Below are positions 22,303 to 28,858 of a stretch of DNA of 28,858 nt, piece by piece; position 1 is the stretch's first letter, and each line of letters begins with the position of its first letter. Location: NCBI GenBank assembly GCA_009774235.1, contig VSNJ01000038.1, positions 1 through 28,858 of the forward strand, read 5' to 3'. Below the pieces are notes generated by a model. The model ran no database searches. It had not been told where the DNA came from and saw nothing but the letters and a program-made list of their open reading frames with translations. The DNA comes from Lachnospiraceae bacterium. GTDB lineage: Bacteria; Bacillota; Clostridia; Lachnospirales; Lachnospiraceae. The position numbers were made by a program, and so were the translations under genes.

Positions 22303-22348
22303 ATTTTTTTGAAATTTTCTTTTCTTCGCTGAAAAATCTACCATATTA
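22303..22348 (+). promoter_or_regulatory. Upstream block shared by the two paralogous Cys-rich genes, second copy
   Basis: Carries the 17-base AAAAATCTACCATATTA (22332-22348) after a T-run and AAATTTTCTTT, as at 20195-20240. The distance to the start codon is longer here by about 22 bases. Confidence 0.6.
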
Positions 22349-22426
22349 ATACAAACAGTTAATTGTAAACAGGGCTGCATTTAATATAAGCATACTATTA
22401 TATATTTTTGAACAGGGGGAATATTT

Positions 22427-22615
22427 ATGATCACAAGAAAGGAATGTGATGAAATAATGGATTTGGTGTCAAAATATTGTTGTTGCCATTGTTCGTCTTT
22501 CTATTGTTCTGAAACTGAGGATTGTGATATACAGAACATTTTTGACATTTTAAGCAGGAATGTAGAAAGAGAACCTGTCAATGAAGAAGAGGAAAAGCTT
22601 CCATTTAATTATTAA
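22427..22615 (+). CDS. Small Cys-rich protein with LPF tail, paralog of 20297
   Basis: 62 residues: MITRKECDEIMDLVSKYCCC, then H-C and two more Cys (about 18-33), an FDILSRNVERE segment that matches the paralog's DDILWPHVERE, and the end EEEEKLPFNY. It lacks the paralog's longer acidic insert. AGGGGG lies seven bases before ATG. The gene is monocistronic with a strong terminator 34 bases after its stop. Function unknown. Confidence 0.75.
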   Translation: MITRKECDEIMDLVSKYCCCHCSSFYCSETEDCDIQNIFDILSRNVEREPVNEEEEKLPFNY

Positions 22616-22648
22616 CAACAATATTGGATTGCCTGGATGGTTTTGTAT

Positions 22649-22685
22649 AAAGCCCTGGCAGTTTATATTTGTTGTCAGGGCTTTT
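22649..22685 (+). terminator. Intrinsic terminator
   Basis: AAAGCCCTG (22649-22657) pairs with CAGGGCTTT (22676-22684), followed by TTT. It ends the 22427 gene. Confidence 0.8.
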
Positions 22686-22745
22686 TAGAGATTAAGTTAT
22701 AGTGAATTGGTATGTTTCTGGATTATTGTATATTAACTATATGTA

Positions 22746-23180
22746 TTATGCTGATGTTGCATAAGAAATAATCTTTCCATTCTTTGTCCAGAAATACACA
22801 CAAGGGAAATGATAGCCTTCAGCTTTTTTTGTTTTGATGCTGGTTTTGCTTGTCTTAATAAATGCTGATTTTTTCACTTTGCCATTATAATACCATTCGT
22901 CCTCACATTCATATTGTTTTACTTTAGCAGATATTTTGAATGTAAATTTCTTCTGTGTGATTTTTTTATAATTGTCATCTGGCAATATCCTGTTTAATGT
23001 ACCTGTAATGGTAACCTTATTACCTGAAAGCTTAATGCCTTTTACATTATCAAAAGTGTAAACTGCTCCCTCAATTGAATCAAAAGAAACCACTTTTCTT
23101 GCTGCTTTTGAAACTGCTGTAATATTTATAAGCAATGCAAATACAACTGCCAGTAACAGGATTTTCTTTAATTTTTTCAT
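22746..23180 (-). CDS. Secreted protein of unknown function
   Basis: 144 residues. A clear signal peptide (KKLKKILLLAVVFALL, cleavage probably after SKAA near residue 27) precedes a strand-rich domain of about 115 residues with many Lys, one Cys at about 106 (KQYECEDEW) and one near 133. No known domain is recognised. GGGAGG lies before ATG 23180. It lies downstream of clpX on the same strand, but 136 bases away, so co-transcription is uncertain. Confidence 0.65.
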   Translation of the reverse strand: MKKLKKILLLAVVFALLINITAVSKAARKVVSFDSIEGAVYTFDNVKGIKLSGNKVTITGTLNRILPDDNYKKITQKKFTFKISAKVKQYECEDEWYYNGKVKKSAFIKTSKTSIKTKKAEGYHFPCVYFWTKNGKIISYATSA

Positions 23181-23315
23181 GTGTCTGCCTCCCTTTGCAA
23201 AAAACTATATTTTATGGTGATATTATATATATCTGGCAAAAAGAAGTCAAGAGGATGAGGTATATGGTGTATTGCAAATGCAAGATTTGTAAACAATATA
23301 CAAATACATTTAATT

Positions 23316-24593
23316 TTAAAATGCTACAGTTTTCCTTCTCTGTCTTTTTTTGATTATAGTAGGTTTTTTTGTTTTAATACTTTCCTTTGTGATAATATAT
23401 TTCGATATATGTTCTTTTTTATCTGGAAGTTCATACATAATATCAAGCATAACATCTTCTAAAATGCTGCGAAGGCCTCTGGCACCGGTTTTTTTGTTTA
23501 AAGCGGTTTTTGCGGTTTCTTTTAATGCTTCTTCATCAAATTCCAGCTTAACTCCATCTTTTTCAAATAGTAACTGGTATTCCTTTGTAATAGCATCATC
23601 TGGTTCTGTCAGTACCCGGACCAGCTCATTTTCTGATAGTTCCTCAAGTGAGCAAAGTACAGGAAACCTTCCAACCAGTTCTGGTATTAGACCAAATTTG
23701 ACAAGTGATTCAGATGACAAGCCAGGAGCTTCTTCTTCAGGTGTTTCAGCATCTGTATTATTGAAACCGATCATTTTTCTGGTTGAAAAGTTATCAAATA
23801 AACCCTCGAATGCCCCTCCACAGATGAACAGTACATTTGTTGTATCAAATTGTACATTATTACCTTGTGGATGTTTTCTTCTGTCAGACACAGGAACAGA
23901 AACTGTACAGCCTTCGATTAATTTTAAAAGACTTTCTTGGACTCCCTGCCCTGATACATCCCTTGTTATACTTCTGTTTTCTCCTGCCCTGGTAATTTTA
24001 TCAATTTCGTCAATATATACAATGCCTTTCTGTGCCCATTCAATATCTCCATCTGCTGCCATTATAAGCTGCTGTATACATATTTCCACATCGTCTCCAA
24101 CATATCCAGCTTCGGTCATGCTTGTTGCATCTGTAATTACAAATGGAACATTCAGTATATTGGCAAGTGTTTTTGCTAGAAGTGTTTTTCCGCACCCACT
24201 TGGTCCTGCAAGTAGAATATTAGATTTCTTAATTAACCCACTTTCGTCATGTAACCGCTTATTATGGTTATATATTGCAACGGATAGGATTTTCTTCGCA
24301 TAATCCTGCCCAATGATAAACCTGTTTAATTCCCTGTGAATCTGACTCGGTATTAAATCAAATACAACATTATCAAATCTTGATTTTCTTTTTATAATTT
24401 CCATATTATAGGCATTTTTCCAGTGGTGTCTCAGGTCGCTGGCTGCTCTTTTATTTATTTCTCCACTTATTACTGCAGATGTTATTTGGTTACATTTGTC
24501 GCAAATGTAGATTTCGCTATTAACAGGACTTTTTACCAGTCGTGTCACCTGCATAATAGTTCTTCCACAAAAAGCACATGTTTCTATAATCAC
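23316..24593 (-). CDS. clpX: Accessory ClpX-type unfoldase
   Basis: A 425-residue AAA+ protein with the full ClpX layout. An N-terminal zinc domain (C6, C9, C31, C34) is followed by Walker A GPSGCGKT (130-137), pore loop GYVG (163-166), Walker B YIDEID (193-198), an RKH loop (239-241) and the IGF loop (275-277) that docks on ClpP. So it can probably feed substrates to the host ClpP. It is unlike a housekeeping copy in its context: no clpP, tig or lon gene is adjacent. The C-terminal end is basic (KKRQRRKTVAF). The start is set at GTG 24593 behind AGGAGGAGG; ATG 24629 lacks a binding site and would add 12 residues upstream of the zinc domain. Confidence 0.88.
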   Translation of the reverse strand: MIIETCAFCGRTIMQVTRLVKSPVNSEIYICDKCNQITSAVISGEINKRAASDLRHHWKNAYNMEIIKRKSRFDNVVFDLIPSQIHRELNRFIIGQDYAKKILSVAIYNHNKRLHDESGLIKKSNILLAGPSGCGKTLLAKTLANILNVPFVITDATSMTEAGYVGDDVEICIQQLIMAADGDIEWAQKGIVYIDEIDKITRAGENRSITRDVSGQGVQESLLKLIEGCTVSVPVSDRRKHPQGNNVQFDTTNVLFICGGAFEGLFDNFSTRKMIGFNNTDAETPEEEAPGLSSESLVKFGLIPELVGRFPVLCSLEELSENELVRVLTEPDDAITKEYQLLFEKDGVKLEFDEEALKETAKTALNKKTGARGLRSILEDVMLDIMYELPDKKEHISKYIITKESIKTKKPTIIKKRQRRKTVAF

Positions 24594-24682
24594 ATCCCTC
24601 CTCCTCTTTATTTTATCTAATTGTATCATTTTTTCTTTATCTTAAATTCAGCAGAAATACAATTATGTATAATCCTCCATGT

Positions 24683-24696
24683 ATGCGACATCGCAT
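24683..24696. promoter_or_regulatory. Palindrome ATGCGACATCGCAT
   Basis: A near-perfect 14-bp dyad between the divergent clpX and signal peptidase genes. It matches 25407-25420 in 13 of 14 bases. It is a candidate operator for one or both genes. Confidence 0.55.
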
Positions 24697-24842
24697 TGCT
24701 TAAGATAAAAAACGAAGTAAAAAAAGTGGAAAAGCTGTTGATTGTGTGTTTTTGCAGGAGTTTAGTTGATTTTTTTGTGCTATTATATATAGGAAGAAAC
24801 AAAGACAGAAGAAGAGAGAAAAATGAGAGGAGGAGATAAAAT

Positions 24843-25373
24843 ATGGATACATTTACTAAAAAGATTTTGAAAGTGCTTGGCATATATATAGTTTTTGCTG
24901 TTATAGTTTTAATTTTATTTCAAACAGTGTTTATGTTAAGTTTTATCCCAACAGGTAGTATGGAGAGTACAATTAAAACAAATAGTGTTGTGTTTTCTAC
25001 CATGTATGATGTGGATGAGGAGGATTTGGAGAGATATGATATTTTAACTTTTATAGCACCTGATGATCCAGATGTGACATATATTAAGAGGCTTATAGGT
25101 CTTCCTGGAGAAACTATCGAAGTAAAGGATGGTAAGGTGTATGCCGATGGTGTAGAATTAGATGATTCATTTATAAAGGGTTCTCAAAACCAAGTGGGAG
25201 ATGGTATTTATGAGATTCCTGAAGGCTGTTATTTTTTTATGGGTGATAATCGAAATAATTCCAAAGACAGCAGGTTTTGGGATAATCCATATGTTCCTAT
25301 TGATGATATTCAAGCTAAGGCAAAATATATTTTGTTTCCATTCTCGGATATAGGTTCACTGTGTTATAACTAA
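24843..25373 (+). CDS. Signal peptidase I
   Basis: A 176-residue type I signal peptidase of the small Gram-positive kind. One N-terminal membrane helix (about 8-32) is followed by FIPTGSMEST with the catalytic Ser39, then YIKRLIGLPGE with the catalytic Lys82, and the late motif MGDNRNNSKDSR. It removes signal peptides from secreted proteins on the outer face of the membrane. GAGGAGG precedes ATG. The secreted proteins encoded at 22746, 27280, 28026 and 28608 are possible substrates. It is divergent from clpX, with a palindrome between them and a matching one after its stop. Confidence 0.92.
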   Translation: MDTFTKKILKVLGIYIVFAVIVLILFQTVFMLSFIPTGSMESTIKTNSVVFSTMYDVDEEDLERYDILTFIAPDDPDVTYIKRLIGLPGETIEVKDGKVYADGVELDDSFIKGSQNQVGDGIYEIPEGCYFFMGDNRNNSKDSRFWDNPYVPIDDIQAKAKYILFPFSDIGSLCYN

Positions 25374-25835
25374 AATTTCCAATAGGCAGGAGTGAAGTTA
25401 TGCGATATGCGATATCGCATGCTATCCCTCCTCCTCTTTTTTTGATTGTTTTTTTGAAGAGTATTATTTTTATAGACCAACAGACATGTAAACCTGTAGA
25501 CATGAAGGTTTTTAAACATTCCGACTAATAGAATTGTAATCCTGTTTACTGGTAGTTTTGCAGACAGGTGATTTTGAATATATGTCTACATATAGTCTTG
25601 TATACATGTTTATAATTGTTGTAAAAATGTAAGAATAGTATCCTGCTGCCCTTGGGTGTATCCTATCCTTCCTCTAATTTTTTGAATGTATATTTTTTCT
25701 TTCATTTTCGCTAAGATATATTGCATGGTTGTCATATGATATATTGGACGGGGCTTTTTTGTATACAGAATGCTGTTTATATATATTGGCTATAAAAAGC
25801 AGAGGAACAGTAATTTTTGCCCTCTTGTCTTTTGC
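25374..25835. other. Intergenic region after the signal peptidase
   Basis: No gene is supported. The first part holds the second ATGCGATATCGCAT palindrome and, on the minus strand, an AGAGGAGGAGGG site with a short frame of 16 codons behind it that I do not trust. The rest is AT-rich, with TGTA/TACA-rich words around 25480-25620 and nothing I can name. Confidence 0.45.
25407..25420. promoter_or_regulatory. Palindrome ATGCGATATCGCAT
   Basis: A perfect 14-bp palindrome, extended on the left by another TGCGAT. It matches 24683-24696. No U-tract is adjacent, so it is not a typical terminator. Confidence 0.55.
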
Positions 25836-26480
25836 TTAATCTTTCGTTACTTCTTTGTAAAACAAATCCGAAAGCAAGTCCTTCAGTTCAAACAACCTGG
25901 CTGCCTGATACAACATTTCTGTCTTATCCTCCTCTTTTTTCTCAGGACATAGCTCAATTATTTTTCCTAAGCAATCCTCCAGCTCCTCCTCCAATTTTTC
26001 TGCTGCCATTTCATGGAATTTATAGTGATATGGCCTTTCAAACTCTTTGTTCACTTTGATATAATCACTATATGCAGAATCAAATTCAGTAATATAAAAC
26101 TGGCAGAAGTCCATACATGTATCGAACCTTGCATCCCAACTGCTGCCATGAAAAACATTAGGAAGCAGATGTAACATAACTTTAGCAAAATACTGCATTC
26201 TTGCACCAGCATTAACAGGCACTGCTGCCAGAACATCCTTGTATTTTTCCTTAAACCTCTCCTCCTCCTCTTTTTCTATATTTTTCCAATATTCTATCTT
26301 ATCCTCTGGTTTCATTTCTGCATAATCCATATTAATACTGCTGTCCTCTTTTAGTGGATTCAGTACTACTGGATACCCTGTAGTTGATTTTTCTGTTACT
26401 GTTTTGGATTTTTTCTTATTTTGATTAAATTTCTTCTCTTTCTTTTTCTTTGCTTTTTGAAATGAAATTACATTTCCCAT
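25836..26480 (-). CDS. Hypothetical charged helical protein
   Basis: 214 residues, not recognised. The first 35 are very basic (KAKKKKEKKFNQNKKKSK) and probably bind nucleic acid or are disordered. A helical, Glu- and Lys-rich body follows, with a central segment containing PNVFHGSSWDARFDTCMDFC near 110-129 and an acidic helix (EKLEEELEDCLGKIIELC) at about 162-180. AGGGAGGAGG precedes ATG 26480. It stands alone on the minus strand. Confidence 0.65.
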   Translation of the reverse strand: MGNVISFQKAKKKKEKKFNQNKKKSKTVTEKSTTGYPVVLNPLKEDSSINMDYAEMKPEDKIEYWKNIEKEEEERFKEKYKDVLAAVPVNAGARMQYFAKVMLHLLPNVFHGSSWDARFDTCMDFCQFYITEFDSAYSDYIKVNKEFERPYHYKFHEMAAEKLEEELEDCLGKIIELCPEKKEEDKTEMLYQAARLFELKDLLSDLFYKEVTKD

Positions 26481-26646
26481 ATATCCTCCTCCCTGTTTTT
26501 AGAATAATTTTGCTGCTTGTTTTTTATTGATTATAACAGAGTATTGCCAGGTTAGATTTCTGGAAAATATAGAAGGATGTTCCAGTACTTCTTTGTTTTT
26601 TGTTGCATCATATATGTAATGCCTTCAAACAAAATTTAATTTAACC

Positions 26647-26883
26647 ATGTCAGAAACAGAAGAGGACAGGAAACATGCACATACCACATATTATGAAAAA
26701 TTATTTCCCTATGCCAGTCATATTGTTTCCCAGATTGCAGCAAACAGCGGTCTTGCAGGCCTTATGCTAAAAAAGGTGGAAATGAAAGCATTAAATCCAG
26801 TATATAACTTAAACATGTTTGTAATATTAGAGGTTGGTTATCTGGGAATATCTTGTTCCGAAAAAGATGAAAGACACTTATAG
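26647..26883 (+). CDS. Doubtful small protein, possibly a gene remnant
   Basis: 78 residues, soluble, with segments such as YYEKLFPYASHIVSQIA and NPVYNLNMFVILEVGYLG that look like real protein and not random translation. There is no ribosome binding site before ATG 26647 and no terminator follows, so it may be the remains of a longer gene. Not recognised. Confidence 0.35.
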   Translation: MSETEEDRKHAHTTYYEKLFPYASHIVSQIAANSGLAGLMLKKVEMKALNPVYNLNMFVILEVGYLGISCSEKDERHL

Positions 26884-26964
26884 ACAAGCTGTTTGAATGT
26901 TCAAAAAGAATATATAAAATTCCCAAATTTGTTTTTTATGTAATGGGATATGCTTTTGGATGTT

Positions 26965-27010
26965 TTTTTTCTAAAATAAGCTCTGGAATAATGAATTATT
27001 TTAGAAAAAA
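26965..27010. repeat. Perfect 15-bp inverted repeat
   Basis: TTTTTTCTAAAATAA (26965-26979) pairs fully with TTATTTTAGAAAAAA (26996-27010) around a 16-base loop. It could be a bidirectional terminator or a remnant of a small mobile element. Confidence 0.6.
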
Positions 27011-27096
27011 GCTTTACCATACCATCAATTTACTGCTAACCGTATTAAAAATAGGGTTTGATGGCACTTAAAACTTAAAAAATGGGGCAACTCAAG

Positions 27097-27135
27097 ATAC
27101 AATATTGTTGACAAAAATCAACAATATTGTATAAT
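27097..27135 (+). promoter_or_regulatory. SigmaA promoter inside a 36-bp palindrome
   Basis: TTGACA (27108-27113), a 16-base spacer and TATAAT (27130-27135) form a consensus promoter. The region is also a perfect inverted repeat: ATACAATATTGTTGA (27097-27111) and TCAACAATATTGTAT (27118-27132) around CAAAAA. A repressor bound here would block the -35 and spacer. The palindrome could also fold in RNA, but transcription starts after it. Confidence 0.8.
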
Positions 27136-27279
27136 TAACAGATATACAAGATAATACCAATATATTAAAAGACTGGCTGCTATGGCTGTGTGAACTTACT
27201 AATAAGTTTTGTATCATATATATACAGAATTAGAAACTGGTATTCTTGTAATAATATATTGAATTTAGGAGGTATTGAA

Positions 27280-27990
27280 ATGTTAAAAAAAATTGTAACT
27301 GTTGTTTTATGTCTGTTTATCCTGGCAGCAGAACCAATGATATTTTCTGTTGCTGCATATGCAGATGAAGAAAATATGTCATCAGAAAATACAGATATGG
27401 TTCTTGATGGACTGTTGTATGAAAATGGATATTATCATTATTATGAGAATGGAGAGAGAGTTACAGACAGATGGGTAATTTTAGATGGTAATACATATTA
27501 TTTTAAGAAAAATGGCAACGCTGCTGTTTCAAAACATAAAGTAGAGGGAAAATATTATATTTTTAATAATAAAGGCCAGCTTATACAGCCAGTATCTAAG
27601 AAAGTTACTAGTGTAAAAACTAATAACGGGGTTAAGAAATACTATGTCATGCCAGATGGAACTGCAATAAATGGCTGGACAGAAGACCACAAATATTATT
27701 TCTATGAAAATACGGAGATGGCAAAAGGAATTATAGTAATTAAAAAGAAATTTTACTGTTTTAATGCAGATGGAAAATATAATAATAGAAAGACATCCAA
27801 AATACGTAAGGCAGCGGAATATGAAAAACCATTTGCGGGTTTGAAGAAAATTATAGGAAACCCTGGCAAATCCAGATATTATGCAAGCTGCTATGGAAAT
27901 GGAAAAGATGGTGTGTTGTCTTATGATGGTTTTACAGTTTATACATTTAAACCAGATAAGGGAAAAGAAATTTTTATGGATGTAGAATAA
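27280..27990 (+). CDS. Secreted cell-wall-binding-repeat protein
   Basis: 236 residues. A signal peptide (LKKIVTVVLCLFILA, cleavage after AYA near residue 28) is followed by choline/cell-wall-binding-like repeats built on Tyr-Tyr-x-Phe and Gly-Trp: YYHYYENGERVTDRWVILDG, then TYYFKKNGNAAVS, YYIFNNKGQL and INGWTEDHKYYFYENTEM (about 45-175). A different basic domain ends the protein. Such repeats anchor proteins to teichoic acids or other wall sugars. AGGAGG before ATG 27280 decides the start; the frame extends 30 codons upstream without a site. It opens an operon with two transglutaminase-like genes, under the promoter at 27108-27135. Confidence 0.78.
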   Translation: MLKKIVTVVLCLFILAAEPMIFSVAAYADEENMSSENTDMVLDGLLYENGYYHYYENGERVTDRWVILDGNTYYFKKNGNAAVSKHKVEGKYYIFNNKGQLIQPVSKKVTSVKTNNGVKKYYVMPDGTAINGWTEDHKYYFYENTEMAKGIIVIKKKFYCFNADGKYNNRKTSKIRKAAEYEKPFAGLKKIIGNPGKSRYYASCYGNGKDGVLSYDGFTVYTFKPDKGKEIFMDVE

Positions 27991-28025
27991 AAACAAGTTA
28001 ATAGCACAAAAAGGGGGCAGATTAT

Positions 28026-28595
28026 ATGTTTAAGAATATAATAAAAATTATATTGTTACTGTTGGCTTTTGACATAACTACGTCTGTTATGCCAGGACAT
28101 GAATGTGTGACAGTTTATGCAAGAACAAATTTAACGTCCAAGACAGAAAAAATTGTTCAAAAAAATACAAAACCATCAGACAGTGAAAAAAAGAAATTAA
28201 AAAAGTTATTCAAATATGTAGAGAAGAAATATGGTTATAAACGTGTTACTGGTTTTGAAGATTACAGTGGCTGGGCAGGTGACTATGCTATAGAAATGTA
28301 TACAGAAAAAAAAGGAAGCTGTTACCATTTTGCTGCTGCATATGCGTTTCTTGCAGAAAAAGCAACAGGTTATAAAGTACGTATAGGAGTTGGAAAAACT
28401 AATGGATTTTCTGGAGATTTACAAAACCATGCCTGGACAGAAGTAAAGATAAATTCAAAATGGTATATATGTGATACAAATATGGATAAATACGCAGAAA
28501 ATTCTTCTGGAAAGTATTTTTTGAAAAGCAGAAATAAATTAAAAAAAGTTTATAACAATTATAAAGATGTAAAATATTTTATGACAGGATTTTAA
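28026..28595 (+). CDS. Secreted transglutaminase-like protein
   Basis: 189 residues. An N-terminal signal segment (about 1-33) precedes a transglutaminase/papain-like domain with the catalytic triad in the right order: C99 in GSCYHFAAA, H135 in NHAWTEVKI and D150 in WYICDTNMD. Members of this superfamily cross-link or cleave protein or peptide substrates outside the cell; the substrate here is unknown. AGGGGGC lies before ATG. It starts 35 bp after the wall-binding gene and is followed by a second, similar gene after 12 bp. Bases 28290-28366 are repeated exactly at the window end. Confidence 0.75.
   Translation: MFKNIIKIILLLLAFDITTSVMPGHECVTVYARTNLTSKTEKIVQKNTKPSDSEKKKLKKLFKYVEKKYGYKRVTGFEDYSGWAGDYAIEMYTEKKGSCYHFAAAYAFLAEKATGYKVRIGVGKTNGFSGDLQNHAWTEVKINSKWYICDTNMDKYAENSSGKYFLKSRNKLKKVYNNYKDVKYFMTGF
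28290..28366 (+). repeat. 77-bp exact repeat, first copy
   Basis: Identical to 28782-28858, covering the active-site Cys region of the transglutaminase-like gene, in the same reading frame. Sequence before the two copies is unrelated apart from a GW pair. Confidence 0.9.
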
Positions 28596-28607
28596 AGGAG
28601 TATAAAG

Positions 28608-28858
28608 ATGAGGAAGAAATTAGCCAGGTATGTGCTGTGTGCCATAGCAATAATAATTTCAGGCACTGTTGCTAAAGCAGGTGAAACAGGGGGATTTCCA
28701 TATATTACAGATTATACATATCCTGTTATAGAAAATATTACAGAAGATATTCCAATAAATGCGCCAGCAGGCTGGCAGGAAATAGAAATGTATACAGAAA
28801 AAAAAGGAAGCTGTTACCATTTTGCTGCTGCATATGCGTTTCTTGCAGAAAAAGCAAC
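28608..28858 (+). CDS. Secreted transglutaminase-like protein, cut by the window end
   Basis: The first 83 codons are visible. A signal peptide (MRKKLARYVLCAIAIIISG, cleavage near KAG) is followed by about 35 residues unlike the previous gene, and then by IEMYTEKKGSCYHFAAAYAF, identical to the preceding gene at the DNA level. AAAGGAG lies seven bases before ATG. The active-site Cys region is present, while His and Asp would lie outside. Because the identity is exact and runs to the last base, the junction at 28782 may be an assembly artefact, in which case the true downstream sequence could differ. Confidence 0.6.
   Translation, partial: MRKKLARYVLCAIAIIISGTVAKAGETGGFPYITDYTYPVIENITEDIPINAPAGWQEIEMYTEKKGSCYHFAAAYAFLAEKA
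28782..28858 (+). repeat. 77-bp exact repeat, second copy at the window end
   Basis: Exact copy of 28290-28366, ending with the last base of the window. Length 77 equals a common assembler k-mer. Confidence 0.9.

Larger units (their letters stand above)
26481..27279. other. Mostly non-coding region upstream of the secreted-protein operon
   Basis: It holds at most one doubtful frame (26647-26883), a perfect AT-rich hairpin (26965-27010) and a strong promoter with operator-like palindrome (27097-27135). Nothing else is identified. Confidence 0.5.

Noticed and set aside
23350..24303. 317-residue plus-strand frame
   Set aside because: It is the shadow of clpX on the opposite strand, with Ser/Pro-rich composition typical of antisense frames.
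25315..25503. Minus-strand 62-residue frame after the signal peptidase gene
   Set aside because: It overlaps the end of the peptidase gene, and the good AGGAGG lies inside the frame and not before its start.
1..28858. Closed circle
   Set aside because: The first bases of the window do not recur at its end, so there is no overlap that would indicate a circular molecule.

Overview
The window looks like accessory DNA from a low-GC Firmicute, most likely a gut Lachnospiraceae relative. The grounds are the AT-rich composition, strong AGGAGG-type ribosome binding sites, U-tract terminators, a Clostridia-style TnsABC-TniQ set and a Firmicute-type small hydrophobic toxin. I see no tRNA, rRNA or ribosomal protein gene. 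The presence of a replication module makes a plasmid or an integrated plasmid-like element the best reading. The assignment is by recognition, without a database search.

Left part (1-4341): a gene-free stretch packed with palindromic CCCAAGTTT / AAACTTGGG repeats (181-910). Three minus-strand genes follow: a DUF2971 protein whose start overlaps the end of an ATPase-less six-helix ABC membrane protein, and a DUF3800 protein. They resemble transposon or plasmid cargo and could be defence-like, but their function is unknown. Next is a Tn7-like transposition operon (4342-9229): a minimal TnsA, the DDE transposase TnsB, the AAA+ regulator TnsC and the TniQ-type target selector TnsD, all overlapping and probably translationally coupled. 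I could not identify the transposon ends.

Replication region (9230-16080): a gene-poor 1.6 kb stretch carries two copies of one element (152 bp identical, 868 bp apart), each ending in four iteron-like TACAGTACT repeats spaced 21-20-21 bp. A third, diverged copy lies at 13738-13855, between a putative replication initiator gene and genes for a DnaB-like helicase and a TOPRIM primase-like protein, all on the minus strand. Upstream of the initiator, 15778-15977 holds regularly spaced dyads (about 46 bp apart), possibly a partition site or operator array.

Right part (16081-28858): small Cys-rich proteins ending in an SSB-like acidic-LPF tail (16081, 20297, 22427), a tyrosine-recombinase-like protein apparently lacking its catalytic arginine, a serine resolvase, a TIGR04076/HD-phosphohydrolase pair, a type I toxin-antitoxin locus (20585-20970), small membrane proteins including a CrtO-like acyltransferase relative, an accessory ClpX facing a signal peptidase I with matching 14-bp palindromes on both sides of the peptidase gene, and an operon of secreted proteins (cell-wall-binding repeats, transglutaminase-like) behind a strong promoter embedded in a 36-bp palindrome. 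The last 77 bases exactly repeat 28290-28366, which suggests the sequence ends at an assembly-graph repeat.
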